NCBI GenBank assembly: GCA_020638675.1
Contig: JACKID010000001.1
Coordinates: forward strand, 2,418,001-2,482,000
DNA length: 64,000 bases
Direction of reading: 5' to 3'
Origin: Planctomycetota bacterium
GTDB lineage: Bacteria > Planctomycetota > UBA8742 > UBA2392
Within the stretch, counting starts at the first letter, position 1. The number at the start of each line of letters is the position of its first letter. The notes beneath the pieces are model-generated. The model was not told where the DNA came from. It did no database searches and saw only the letters and a program-made list of their open reading frames with translations. This document shows positions 1 to 8,338 of this stretch, one piece after another. A program made the position numbers and the translations under genes.

Positions 1-621
1 GAAGAGCTCGTCTGCCGCACCAAGCCGGACGTGCGCGTCGGCTTTATGGAAGCGCTGCACGAAGCGCAGGCCGACATCGGTGCGCTCGTCGCCAGCGGCA
101 GCTACCAGAGCCCACCGCTGGGCACGACGTTCAAAGGCAGCAACGCCGGCCTGAGCCCGAGCTACAGCTTCAGCGCGTTCATCGCCGAGGTGAAGGTCGA
201 CCCCGAGACCGGCTTTGTGCAGCCCCTGAAGATCTGGGCCGCGCACGACTGCGGGCGCGCGTTGAACCCGCTGAGTGTCGAAGGCCAGATCGAGGGCAGC
301 GTGCACATGGGCCTCGGCCAGGCGCTGTGCGAGCAATTGCGCTATCGCAACGGGCAACTGCTGAACGGCAACTTCCTCGACTACAAGATTCCCACGCCGT
401 TCGACACGCCGGAGATCGAGGCGATCATCGTCGAGAGTCACGACCCCGAAGGCCCGTTCGGAGCCAAGGAATGCGGCGAAGGCGCGCTCGCACCGATCAT
501 CCCGGCCATCGGCAACGCCATCTACGACGCTGTCGGAGTGCGCATGTTCGAAGTACCCATGACCCCGGACCGAATCCTCAAAGCCATCGAAAAGAAAGCC
601 CGCGAAGAAGCAAAGCAGTAG
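1..621 (+). CDS. Molybdopterin-binding alpha subunit of a 4-hydroxybenzoyl-CoA reductase-like enzyme (C-terminal part)
   Basis: The frame is open from the first base, so the gene begins upstream; about 206 C-terminal residues are visible. The sequence matches the molybdopterin-binding domain of the xanthine dehydrogenase family, with the conserved end 'FGAKECGEG' (the second Glu lies where the family keeps its catalytic Glu near the Mo centre) followed by an 'AIGNAIYDAVG' helix and 'TPDRIL'. In this family the alpha subunit holds the Mo cofactor and works with a FAD subunit and a [2Fe-2S] subunit. The FAD subunit at 2510-3568 has the Fe-S insertion typical of 4-hydroxybenzoyl-CoA reductase, which suggests reductive dehydroxylation of an aromatic CoA ester. 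The family assignment is firm; the substrate is inferred. Confidence 0.85.
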   Translation, partial: EELVCRTKPDVRVGFMEALHEAQADIGALVASGSYQSPPLGTTFKGSNAGLSPSYSFSAFIAEVKVDPETGFVQPLKIWAAHDCGRALNPLSVEGQIEGSVHMGLGQALCEQLRYRNGQLLNGNFLDYKIPTPFDTPEIEAIIVESHDPEGPFGAKECGEGALAPIIPAIGNAIYDAVGVRMFEVPMTPDRILKAIEKKAREEAKQ

Positions 622-735
622 CCGCCAAGACGCCAAGCAGCGCCAAGCAAGACAGCGAGTCCGGAGATTTTCTCCGGGCTCGCTCCGTCAAAGCGCAGTT
701 GCAGTTCTTGGCGGACCTTGGCGTCTTGGCAGCCA
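621..735. repeat. Nested palindromic intergenic repeat
   Basis: The outer arms GCCAAGACGCCAAG and CTTGGCGTCTTGGC are exact reverse complements, and a central hairpin (CCGGAGA / TCTCCGG, about 661-676) sits between them. The element begins at the stop codon of the upstream gene and could act as a terminator or a dispersed intergenic repeat. Confidence 0.65.
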
Positions 736-762
736 ACGTCCTTCCCAAGCCGATCCAGGGCT

Positions 763-809
763 CATGAGAAATATGAACCCACTAGAAGCTCTCTCATCTG
801 TTTCTCATG
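763..809. repeat. Inverted repeat upstream of the duplicated lipoprotein gene
   Basis: CATGAGAAA (763-771) and TTTCTCATG (801-809) are perfect reverse complements about 75 bases before the lipoprotein start. It could be a regulatory site or a leader hairpin; I see no clear -35/-10 pair attached to it. Confidence 0.35.
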
Positions 810-884
810 TTCATCTCACCTTCCTCTCACTTTCGGGCGGCTACCTTTGTCGCACCTACCCGAAGACCCCTTGGAGGAAGAACC

Positions 885-2312
885 ATGAAACACCTGATCT
901 GGGCATTGCTAGTGGGCGCGATGATTCTGGCGGCCTGCGCGAACGACGGCGGCGGCGGTGAGGACGACGAATGGGCGTGCCCCATCGACGCGCCGCTTCC
1001 GGCGTACGCCTCGGCCGTCTTCACCACGCCCACCAACATCACGAACACCTACTTCCCGCTGGTGCCGGGCACGGTCAATGTGTTCCGCGCGCAGACTGAG
1101 GACGGGCTAGAAACCACCGTCACCGAGGTCACCAGCAACACGAAGACTGTCGACGGCGTGCTGTGCGTTGAGGTCTACGACCGCGTATTCGTGGACGACT
1201 TGCTGATCGAAGAGACCTACGACTGGTACGCGCAGGACGATGCGGGCAACGTCTGGTACTTCGGCGAAGACAGCACCGAGTTCGAGTACGACGACGATGA
1301 CATTCTGATCGGCAGCGACACCGGCGGCTCCTGGGAAGGCGGCGCCGACATACTCAGCCTCGGCTACAACGCCACGCCGGGCATCATCATGGAAGCCAGC
1401 CCGGCCGTGATGGACGAGTACCGCCAGGAGTACTACCAGGGCGAAGCCGAAGACCAGGCGCGCGTCGTGGCCCTCAACGTGCCGATCGTGCTGGCCGACG
1501 GGCGCAGCTTCAACTGCCTGCAGACGCTGGAAGCCACCTGCCTCGAGGAAGACTCCGAAGAGTACAAGTTCTACGCACCCGGCATCGGGCTCGTGCGCGA
1601 AGAGGTCATCGACGACGGCGTGTTCACCGAGCACAAGGCAACGTTCCTGACCGGCCCGAGCAATACGCCCGATTTCGGCTCGGCCGTGTTCAGCAGCCCC
1701 ACCACCATCGACAACCCGTACTTCACCCTGACACCGGGCAACTCCTACATGTACCGCGCCGAGACTGAGGAAGGCGTCGAAACCATCATTGTCGACGTCA
1801 CCTCGCAGACCAAGACCGTGAACGGGCTCACGTGTGTGGTCGTGCACGACCGCGTCTATTTCGACGGTCGACTGATCGAAGACACCTGGGACTGGTACGC
1901 GCAGGACGACGCCGGAAACGTCTGGTACATGGGCGAGGACGTCGTCGACTACTTCTACGACGCAACCGGCGCGGTCAGCGGCACCAGCACGGCCGGCTCC
2001 TGGGAAGCGGGCGTAGGCGGCGCGGTCCCCGGCATCAACATGCTTGCATCGCCGACCGCGGGCGACGCCTACGAGCAGGAGTACTGGGCCGGCGAGGCCG
2101 AGGACGTAGCGATGGTGCTGGCAACAGGGCTGACCGTGACGCTCAGCAATGGCGCGATGTACACCGGCTGCATCCAGACGATCGACTGGAACCCGTTCAA
2201 CCCGACGGCGATCGAATCCAAGTTCTTCGCCCCGGCCGGGGCGGGCCCGGGCATCAAGGAAATCGAGATCGACGGAGAAGAGGTCGTCGAGCTGACACTC
2301 ACCACCCCATAG
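885..2312 (+). CDS. Lipoprotein made of two tandem homologous domains
   Basis: Start chosen at ATG 885 because GGAGGAAG lies five bases upstream and the N-terminus is a lipoprotein signal ending in LAAC; an upstream in-frame extension to 807 has neither. The 475-residue product is acidic. It consists of two homologous halves, from about residues 42 and 265, separated by 669 bases at the DNA level: each begins with an 'AVF..PT.I.N.YF.L.PG' stretch and contains the identical block WYAQDDAGNVWY followed by GED. Two of its few cysteines recur near the end of each half (NCLQT, GCIQT). I do not recognise a named family; an envelope-anchored binding role is only a guess. It separates the alpha and beta subunit genes of the Mo hydroxylase. 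Confidence 0.85.
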   Translation: MKHLIWALLVGAMILAACANDGGGGEDDEWACPIDAPLPAYASAVFTTPTNITNTYFPLVPGTVNVFRAQTEDGLETTVTEVTSNTKTVDGVLCVEVYDRVFVDDLLIEETYDWYAQDDAGNVWYFGEDSTEFEYDDDDILIGSDTGGSWEGGADILSLGYNATPGIIMEASPAVMDEYRQEYYQGEAEDQARVVALNVPIVLADGRSFNCLQTLEATCLEEDSEEYKFYAPGIGLVREEVIDDGVFTEHKATFLTGPSNTPDFGSAVFSSPTTIDNPYFTLTPGNSYMYRAETEEGVETIIVDVTSQTKTVNGLTCVVVHDRVYFDGRLIEDTWDWYAQDDAGNVWYMGEDVVDYFYDATGAVSGTSTAGSWEAGVGGAVPGINMLASPTAGDAYEQEYWAGEAEDVAMVLATGLTVTLSNGAMYTGCIQTIDWNPFNPTAIESKFFAPAGAGPGIKEIEIDGEEVVELTLTTP

Positions 2313-2326
2313 CCAGACGCAACGCA

Positions 2327-2353
2327 ACGGCCCGGCCACGTGCCGGGCCGTTT
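2327..2353 (+). terminator. Rho-independent terminator
   Basis: A perfect 10-bp stem (ACGGCCCGGC / GCCGGGCCGT) with a 5-base loop directly follows the lipoprotein gene. The trailing T tract is short (TTT after the stem edge). Confidence 0.6.
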
Positions 2354-2395
2354 GCATTTGCCACCCTTTGCCAGCACGCACGCGAGTTGGTAGAT

Positions 2396-2498
2396 AACTG
2401 CAAAGGCGATCTCGCGCAAAGCCGCAGAGCGCCGCGACAAGCCGGGCATGCGGCACGCACGATGCGGCGCTTAGCGGCTCTGCGTGAGACAGCAGTTG
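2396..2498. repeat. Dispersed palindromic repeat of the AACTGC...GCAGTT type
   Basis: Imperfect long inverted repeat with outer arms AACTGC and GCAGTT, containing GCCGCAGAGCGCCGC facing GCGGCGCTTAGCGGC and a right arm with CTCTGCGTGAGAC. It resembles the elements at 11255-11349 and 35400-35490. It ends about 12 bases before the hcrB-like start. Confidence 0.55.
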
Positions 2499-2509
2499 AA
2501 AGACAAGCC

Positions 2510-3568
2510 ATGACGATGTTGCTGCCGAAGTTTGAATTGCATCAGCCGAAGACGGTGGCGGATGCTGTTGCGCTGGCCAAGAAATACGGCGAGCAGGCCG
2601 ACTACCTGTCCGGCGGCACCGACTTGCTGCCCAATTACAAGTGCGGGCTGAACGCGCGCAAGCATGTCATCAGCCTGCAGCACATTGCGGATCTCAAACA
2701 GATCAGCGCCACAGAAATCGGCGCGGGCGTCACGCTTACCGAAATCGAGCACAACACCGAAGTACCTGCCGGGGTGCGTGAGGCCGCGGGCCACATCGCT
2801 TCGCCGCTGCTGCGCGAAAGCGGCACGCTCGGCGGTAACCTGATGCTCGACAACCGCTGCCACTTCTTCAACCAGAGCTACTTCTGGCGCAACTCGCTCG
2901 GCTACTGCCTCAAGGCCGACGGCGACCGCTGCCACGTGGTGCCGCGCATTAACATTGATGGTAAGTCGGAGCTGAACAACAAGGTTTGTGTGGCGACGCA
3001 CTCGAGTGACCTCGCGCCGATGCTGATCGCGCTCGGCGCCGAAGCAACGTTCGTCGGGCCCGAGGGCGAGCGCACAGTCAAACTGAACGACTTCTATTAC
3101 GGCGACGGCATCGAGCGCTACCAGCGCAAGGACAACGAGATACTTGTTAAAGTCACGCTGCCCGACTGGGCGCTCAACGTGCGCAGCGGCTGGAAGAAAC
3201 TCGCCCCGCGCCAGAGCATCGATTTCAGCGTCGCCGGCGTCGGCATCGCGCTGGAGCTGGAGGGCAAGAAGGTGAAGCGCCTGCGCATCGGCCTCGGCGC
3301 CGTGGACACCACGCCGGTGCTGTTCGACTACGAGGGCAAGGACGTCCGCAAGGCGCCGCACAGCTACCTGTTCGTGGATGCAACCAAGGACGCGCCGGAA
3401 GTGATCGGCAAAGAGCTGACGGACGAGCTGATCGACAAAGTCGCCATGCACGTCCAGACCCAGGCCCAGCCCAAGCTCAACGTCCCCATGGCCCCCGACT
3501 ACCGCAAAAAGATGTGCGGAGTCCTCACCCGCCGCCTGCTCAAGGAACTCCGCGACGGCCGGGAATAG
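2510..3568 (+). CDS. hcrB: 4-hydroxybenzoyl-CoA reductase-type FAD and [4Fe-4S] beta subunit
   Basis: The start is ATG 2510, preceded by GAAAGA; the open frame upstream overlaps a repeat and is not convincing. The 352-residue product has the FAD-binding 'LSGGTDLLPN' motif (about residue 34) and 'ESGTLGGNL' of the CO dehydrogenase/xanthine dehydrogenase medium subunits. Four cysteines at 117, 133, 141 and 160 match the extra [4Fe-4S] loop known from 4-hydroxybenzoyl-CoA reductase beta subunits: the spacings 16 and 8 are what I recall for the Thauera enzyme, while the last spacing is 19 rather than about 9. The cluster would pass electrons towards the Mo subunit. The gamma ([2Fe-2S]) subunit is not in the window and may lie upstream. 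Confidence 0.85.
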   Translation: MTMLLPKFELHQPKTVADAVALAKKYGEQADYLSGGTDLLPNYKCGLNARKHVISLQHIADLKQISATEIGAGVTLTEIEHNTEVPAGVREAAGHIASPLLRESGTLGGNLMLDNRCHFFNQSYFWRNSLGYCLKADGDRCHVVPRINIDGKSELNNKVCVATHSSDLAPMLIALGAEATFVGPEGERTVKLNDFYYGDGIERYQRKDNEILVKVTLPDWALNVRSGWKKLAPRQSIDFSVAGVGIALELEGKKVKRLRIGLGAVDTTPVLFDYEGKDVRKAPHSYLFVDATKDAPEVIGKELTDELIDKVAMHVQTQAQPKLNVPMAPDYRKKMCGVLTRRLLKELRDGRE

Positions 3569-3649
3569 TGGCATGCGCGTCTCGCGCATGGCCCGTCATT
3601 CGCCGCCTCGTTCGCCAAACGCGGCCATCGGCGAGACGCCGATGCCACT
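3567..3649. repeat. REP-like double hairpin
   Basis: Two hairpins, CATGCGCG-tct-CGCGCATG and CATCGGCG-aga-CGCCGATG, are flanked by AGTGGC and GCCACT, so the whole element is also an inverted repeat. It overlaps the hcrB stop codon. A related AGTGGCAT-initiated cluster lies at 58821-58916. Confidence 0.65.
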
Positions 3650-3671
3650 GTCTCAACACAAAGTTCCCTAA

Positions 3672-3709
3672 AGCCCCGGCAATCAATATGATGCCGGGGC
3701 TTCTCGTTT
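3672..3709 (+). terminator. Rho-independent terminator
   Basis: A perfect 10-bp stem AGCCCCGGCA / TGCCGGGGCT with a 10-base loop, followed by a T-rich stretch (TCTCGTTT). It closes the hcrB unit just before the TPR gene. Confidence 0.7.
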
Positions 3710-3718
3710 GAGACGACC

Positions 3719-5359
3719 ATGTCCCTCTTCAGTCGCTTCTTCGAAAAAAAGAAAGAACCGCCGGGCCCCTCTGCGGACGAACAAGCAGAGCAAGCCGAAC
3801 TCGCTGCAATAGACGCAATTCGGCGTGCAGCCGAGAAGGACGATTGGGAGCGCGCTGCGAAAGCATGTGAGGAAGTCCTTGCAAAGCTGCCAAACCTTCG
3901 GTCGGTCCAGGACATTCAGTTCGACATCCTCATGCGTAGCAAGAACTACGACGAGGCCTTGGAGGCACTCGAACGCGCGTACGGCAATCGTCCGAAGGGA
4001 CTGAACTACTACGTCAATCGAAGCTGGATCGCGACTGAGCGACGCGAGTTCGAGTCAGCCATCGAGTTCGCGGACAAGGCTCTCGAGCTCGACCAGCGTC
4101 AAGCAATGGCCCTCAACAACCGTGGGTACGCGCTGCTTTGCCTGTGCCGCTTTGATGAGGCGATTAGGGATCTCAATCGCGCGCTGGGCATTAACTCGGG
4201 GCTGGACATCGCCAGGCGCAATTTGATCGCGGCCTTGGGGCAGATCGAAGACTTCGAAAAGGCCGAGTATGAGGCACACCGGCTCGCGACCAAGGGTGCC
4301 GACCGCTTCCTTGGCTACGGGGTTCTCAAACACGTCTATCTCATGCAGAACAAGCGGGGGCTCGCGTTGCAGGCCGTCCGGAACAGCCTCGAAATCAAAT
4401 CGCGCGATGTGTCAACCGCGCTCGACCAAGTGTTTCTGTGTGGTGTGATGGGGCTGCACACGGAATGCAAGGACGCTGTTCGTCACCTCCGCTCGCTTCA
4501 ACCCGAGCCGTTCTATCTAGACCTCGCCGACGCGGCACTACGCGACTCAGCGGGAGACTGGCTCTCTGCGAGTGCGCTATGGTCGAAAATGGACCCGCCG
4601 ACGAGCCGGATAGAAACCGTCGCACACTCCAAGGCTCTGCATGCCGCCGCAAACGGACGACTTGAAGAAGCACTGAAGCTCCTCGGCGAGGCGACCGGAA
4701 ACTGGAAACGGAGTGAGCCATGGGATCACCTGGCCTTTCGCTGCAGCCTTCTCATGGAGCTGAGGCAGGACTCGACAGCAGGGCAACTACTGGACGACTT
4801 GTTGCAACGCTGGCCGAGCTATCCACTTCCGGTTCGGCTGCGTGCTCGCCTTGCGATCCAGCAAGGCAACCTTGACGAAGCGCGGGCGCTAATGAAGCGA
4901 CTCGAAGGATCGCGCATAGCGCGCGACCATGACCACTACATCCAATACGCTCTTGAGTTTCACGCAGCGCAGTTTGACGCGGCGTTGGAAGTCTTGGGCA
5001 AGTCCACGGGATATCTGCCGCCGTCAGAGAACAGTTTGTATCGCGCCGCAGTCCATGTGCATCGCGAAGATTGGGACCTCGCCCGCACGGACCTTGAAAC
5101 CGCCTTGCAAGTCGGGACTCGCGCGCTTCAAGCCGGTCGAAGAGCAGCAATGGGCGATCACTGGCAATGGCTCGCAGGGTGCCATGCGCTGACGGCCCAA
5201 CTGCCCCACGGCGACAAAGAGGCAGAACTCGCAAAGGCGATGGAGTTCTACCGGCTGTCGATGCGAGCCGGTTACTACTCGCATCGATCCGCATGGTTTC
5301 AACCGTGGCTGTTTCCGCTACGCGGGGTTGAGGAGTTCCGTCAGCTATGCGGCCAATAG
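3719..5359 (+). CDS. TPR-repeat protein
   Basis: A 546-residue, largely helical protein starting MSLFSRFFEKKKEPP. Residues about 30-200 show tetratricopeptide-type helical pairs with typical A/G/Y/F/A positions, for example 'NNRGYALLCLCRFDEAIRDL' and 'EFESAIEFADKALELD'. The C-terminal half continues the helical-repeat pattern but is more divergent. There is no signal peptide or membrane segment, so it should be cytoplasmic and serve protein-protein interaction. Start at ATG 3719 follows the upstream terminator directly; no strong Shine-Dalgarno is visible. The specific role is unknown. Confidence 0.8.
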   Translation: MSLFSRFFEKKKEPPGPSADEQAEQAELAAIDAIRRAAEKDDWERAAKACEEVLAKLPNLRSVQDIQFDILMRSKNYDEALEALERAYGNRPKGLNYYVNRSWIATERREFESAIEFADKALELDQRQAMALNNRGYALLCLCRFDEAIRDLNRALGINSGLDIARRNLIAALGQIEDFEKAEYEAHRLATKGADRFLGYGVLKHVYLMQNKRGLALQAVRNSLEIKSRDVSTALDQVFLCGVMGLHTECKDAVRHLRSLQPEPFYLDLADAALRDSAGDWLSASALWSKMDPPTSRIETVAHSKALHAAANGRLEEALKLLGEATGNWKRSEPWDHLAFRCSLLMELRQDSTAGQLLDDLLQRWPSYPLPVRLRARLAIQQGNLDEARALMKRLEGSRIARDHDHYIQYALEFHAAQFDAALEVLGKSTGYLPPSENSLYRAAVHVHREDWDLARTDLETALQVGTRALQAGRRAAMGDHWQWLAGCHALTAQLPHGDKEAELAKAMEFYRLSMRAGYYSHRSAWFQPWLFPLRGVEEFRQLCGQ

Positions 5360-5401
5360 CTGGTGTGTTTCGCTTACCACTTCCGCCGCTATAACCCTGC
5401 C

Positions 5402-6508
5402 ATGCCTGAACCGCTCAAACTTGCTGACCTCAAACTGCGGATGCAGGCGTATGGCATTCGGCCTAAGAAGAAGTTTGGGCAGAACATCCTTTGCGACTTC
5501 AACCTGCTCAAGGCCATCGTGGCCGACGCCGAGATTGACGAGGGCGACTGCGTGCTGGAGATCGGCACCGGCGCGGGCTCGTTGACCGGCTACCTGTGCG
5601 ACGCGGCCGGGCTGGTGGTCAGTGTGGAAGTCGATACCGGCATGTTTGAGATGGCGCGCGACGTGCTGACCGGCGTCGAGAACCTGGTGCAGGTGCGCTG
5701 CGACGCACTGAGCCAGCAGGGCCGCGGGCTGGATGACGAACTGGTGGGCTCGCTGCTTGAGTACATGCGGTCCGGCGAGTTGCCGTTGCTTGACTCTGCT
5801 GAGTCTGGCGACTCAGCAGGCCCGACAGGATTGTCGGGCCCACCCAGAGACAGGATGCTGGTGCACTCGCACTTGCCCGGCAAGCCGCCGCGGTGTGGGC
5901 GCCTTAAACTGGTCGCGAACCTGCCCTACTCGGTTGCTACTTCCGTACTGATTGCGGCGCTCGAATCCGGGCTGCCCTTTGAGCGCATGCTGGTGATGGT
6001 GCAGTACGACGTGGCTGAGAAACTCGCGGCCGAGCCGGGTGGCAAACATTGGGGCCTGCCGTCGCTGCTGCGCTGGTGCTTCGCCGACGCGAGCATCAAA
6101 CGAAAGGTGCCCGCCAAGGTCTTCTGGCCGAAACCCAAGGTCGAGTCGGCGCTGCTTGAAATCAGACCCAAAGCGAAGCGCCCCGACATGGCCGAGTACC
6201 ACCGCCTGCGTCGCCTGGCCCACGTGCTGTTCCAGCACCGCCGCAAGGCCAGCAGCAACGCATTGGCGCTCGCCCTGCACGAGGACAACTGGCAGACCAG
6301 CGAGTGGATCGCCGGCATCGGCGGCGACCCCACCGCACGCCCGGAGCAATTGCCGCCTGAGGTCATGTACGCGCTGGCGGCCCACGAAGAAGTCGAGCCG
6401 CTGGTGCGCAAAGCAATGCAACTCCACGAAGACCAGCTGGCCGCCAAAGCCGAAAAGCTGGCCCGACGGGCTGAATGGAAGCGGCGTGTTTACGGGGAAG
6501 AAGAATAG
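5402..6508 (+). CDS. ksgA: 16S rRNA dimethyladenosine transferase with a large internal insertion
   Basis: A 368-residue KsgA/Dim1 protein that dimethylates two adjacent adenines near the 3' end of 16S rRNA. Visible motifs are KKKFGQNIL (residues 22-30), the SAM motif VLEIGTGAG (51-59), and the catalytic NLPY at 173-176. E. coli KsgA is about 270 residues; here about 45-50 extra residues (roughly 125-166) lie between the 'DAL' motif and NLPY, encoded partly by a palindromic repeat (5796-5840). The C-terminus is also extended by charged helical sequence. Start ATG 5402 gives the usual short lead before the QHFL-type motif; the upstream in-frame extension is weak. All catalytic motifs are kept, so it is probably active. 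Confidence 0.93.
   Translation: MPEPLKLADLKLRMQAYGIRPKKKFGQNILCDFNLLKAIVADAEIDEGDCVLEIGTGAGSLTGYLCDAAGLVVSVEVDTGMFEMARDVLTGVENLVQVRCDALSQQGRGLDDELVGSLLEYMRSGELPLLDSAESGDSAGPTGLSGPPRDRMLVHSHLPGKPPRCGRLKLVANLPYSVATSVLIAALESGLPFERMLVMVQYDVAEKLAAEPGGKHWGLPSLLRWCFADASIKRKVPAKVFWPKPKVESALLEIRPKAKRPDMAEYHRLRRLAHVLFQHRRKASSNALALALHEDNWQTSEWIAGIGGDPTARPEQLPPEVMYALAAHEEVEPLVRKAMQLHEDQLAAKAEKLARRAEWKRRVYGEEE
5796..5840. repeat. Palindromic repeat inside the ksgA reading frame
   Basis: Two perfect hairpins lie back to back: CTGCTGAGTC-tggc-GACTCAGCAG (5796-5819) and GGCCCGACA / TGTCGGGCC (5819-5840). Both are translated in frame within ksgA. The hairpins are of the kind normally found in intergenic REP elements. 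Confidence 0.75.
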
Positions 6509-6727
6509 GCCGGCCTTGGCGGCCCAAGCCAAAAGGCGAAAGTACAACGGCAAAAGGGACTACAACGACACACTGCCGTTCCCTTTGCCTTTTGACTTTT
6601 GCCTTTTGACTTCTTGATTGCCTTCTCCGGTTTTGACTTATGTCGCCGGGCAGATTGCCCATTTGTCATTCGCGTAGCGGTTGTTAGAAGCAATGCCCGT
6701 CCAGTCCATAGTTTGTGCGGAGCATCC
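6509..6727. repeat. Intergenic stretch with direct and inverted short repeats
   Basis: No gene. It holds a direct repeat TTGCCTTTTGACTT / TTGCCTTTTGACTT (about 6586-6620) and facing complementary copies (CAAAAGGCGAAAGT, GGCAAAAGGGA at about 6529-6568), which would fold into an imperfect hairpin after ksgA. No clear promoter for pntAA could be fixed. Confidence 0.45.
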
Positions 6728-8032
6728 ATGGTTTCGGTATTCATCCCCAAGGAAACTCCCGAAGACGAACGCCGCGTTGCCGCCACACCCGACACTGTCA
6801 AACAGATGGTGAAGAAGGGCGTGAAGGTGGTGATCCAGGCGGGCGCCGGTGAGCGCTCGCATTTTTCGGACGAAGCCTACGCCGCGCTCGGCGCGACCAT
6901 CGAAGCAGACCGCAACAAGGGCCTCGCCGAAGCCGACCTCGTCATGCAGATCACCGTGCCCGAAGAGGCACAGATCAAGCAGATGAAGGAAGGCAGCAGC
7001 CTGATCAGCTTCCTGTGGGCGTTCGAACATCTTGACCTGGTCAAGGCGCTCAACGACCGCAAGATCAGCCTGTTCGCGATGGACGCCATCCCGCGCACCA
7101 CACGCGCACAGAAGGACGACGCGCTCAGCAGCCAGGCCAACCTCGCGGGCTACAAGGCTGTGCTGGTCGCCGCGAACCACCTGCACAAGATCCTGCCGAT
7201 GATGATGACCCCCTCAGGCACGATCAAGCCGTCGCGCTTCGTGATCATCGGCGTCGGCGTCGCGGGCCTGCAGGCGATCGCAACGGCCAAGCGCCTCGGC
7301 GCGATCGTGGAAGCCACCGACCCGCGCCCCGAAACCAAGGAACAGGCCGAGTCACTCGGCGCCAAGTTCCTCGAGGTCGAGGGCGTCGAGGTCAAGAAGG
7401 GCACTGGCGGCTATGCGGCCGAGCAGACGGAAGAATACAAGAAGGCCCAGGCCGACATGCTGGCCAAGGCATTCCAGAACGCCGACGCCATCATCACCAC
7501 GGCGCTGATCCCCTACCGCCCGGCGCCGAAGACCATCTCGGCCGAGCACGTGAAGTCGATGAAGGACGGCAGCGTGATTGTCGACCTCGCGGCCGAGCGC
7601 GGCGGCAACTGCGAGCTGACGGAAAGCGGCAAGACGGTAGTCAAGGAAGGCGTCACGATCGTCGGCGACCTGAACTGGCCCAGCACGCTGGGCGTGCACG
7701 CAAGCGAGATGTACGCGCGCAACGTGCTGAACATCCTGCTCGATTCCCTTACCAAAGAAGGCGAGCTGGTCTGGACCTACGAGGACGACATCGTCGACGG
7801 CGCCATGGTGTGCCACGCCGGCGAAGTGCATCACCCGAAGGTCCGCGAGTTGATGGGGCTGCCGCCGCTGAAGAAGGAAGAGCCGGAGAAACAGCCAGAG
7901 CCCGCTGCGTCCTCGTCCGCCGAAGCTTCAGCGAAGGCGGAAGCGGCGGGGCAGGCTGCAGAAAAGCCAGCGGAAGAAGCAAAGAAGGACGATCCGCCGA
8001 AGGAAGAAAAACCCGCCGAGGAGTCCAAGTAA
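6728..8032 (+). CDS. pntAA: Proton-translocating NAD(P) transhydrogenase, subunit alpha part 1
   Basis: This 434-residue protein is the NAD(H)-binding dI component of the transhydrogenase that couples hydride transfer between NADH and NADP+ to proton movement. It shows the N-terminal 'IPKETPEDERRVAATPDTV' signature and the dinucleotide-binding GVGVAGLQA with a following acidic 'EATDPRPE'. The family's dI core ends near residue 380; a tail of about 50 residues rich in Ala, Glu, Pro and Lys follows and is probably a flexible linker. Start ATG 6728 was chosen over the long upstream extension because homology begins there. Its stop overlaps the pntAB start (TAATG), showing translational coupling. 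Confidence 0.95.
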   Translation: MVSVFIPKETPEDERRVAATPDTVKQMVKKGVKVVIQAGAGERSHFSDEAYAALGATIEADRNKGLAEADLVMQITVPEEAQIKQMKEGSSLISFLWAFEHLDLVKALNDRKISLFAMDAIPRTTRAQKDDALSSQANLAGYKAVLVAANHLHKILPMMMTPSGTIKPSRFVIIGVGVAGLQAIATAKRLGAIVEATDPRPETKEQAESLGAKFLEVEGVEVKKGTGGYAAEQTEEYKKAQADMLAKAFQNADAIITTALIPYRPAPKTISAEHVKSMKDGSVIVDLAAERGGNCELTESGKTVVKEGVTIVGDLNWPSTLGVHASEMYARNVLNILLDSLTKEGELVWTYEDDIVDGAMVCHAGEVHHPKVRELMGLPPLKKEEPEKQPEPAASSSAEASAKAEAAGQAAEKPAEEAKKDDPPKEEKPAEESK

Positions 8033-8328
8033 TGGATACAGGCGCAATCCTCATGCTGCTGTATGTGTTCGTGCTGGCCTGCTTCGCGGGCTACCAGTTG
8101 ATCAGCAAGGTGCCGCCGACGCTGCACACGCCGCTGATGTCGGGCGCGAACGCAATTTCGGGCATCACGATCCTGGGCGCCATGCTGGCCGCGCGAGTCG
8201 GGCCGGGTGCGCCGTTCAACATCTCGACGATCCTGGGCGCGATTGCGGTTGCGCTGGCCACCATCAACGTCGTCGGCGGTTTCATGGTTACCGACCGCAT
8301 GATGGGCATGTTCAAGAGCAAGAAGTAA
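8032..8328 (+). CDS. pntAB: NAD(P) transhydrogenase, subunit alpha part 2
   Basis: A 98-residue, three-helix membrane protein corresponding to the C-terminal membrane part (dII) of the fused E. coli alpha subunit. The motif 'TPLMSGANAISGI' is characteristic of PntAB. It begins within the pntAA stop and is followed after 10 bases by pntB, giving the three-gene arrangement seen in organisms with split alpha subunits. Confidence 0.95.
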   Translation: MDTGAILMLLYVFVLACFAGYQLISKVPPTLHTPLMSGANAISGITILGAMLAARVGPGAPFNISTILGAIAVALATINVVGGFMVTDRMMGMFKSKK

Positions 8329-8338
8329 GGGGCAACAA

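Noticed and set aside
1107..2456. 449-residue minus-strand ORF over the lipoprotein gene
   Set aside because: It is the GC-rich antisense shadow of the duplicated lipoprotein, with no family features or signal peptide.
2471..3589. 372-residue minus-strand ORF over hcrB
   Set aside because: It is antisense to a gene with clear FAD and Fe-S motifs.
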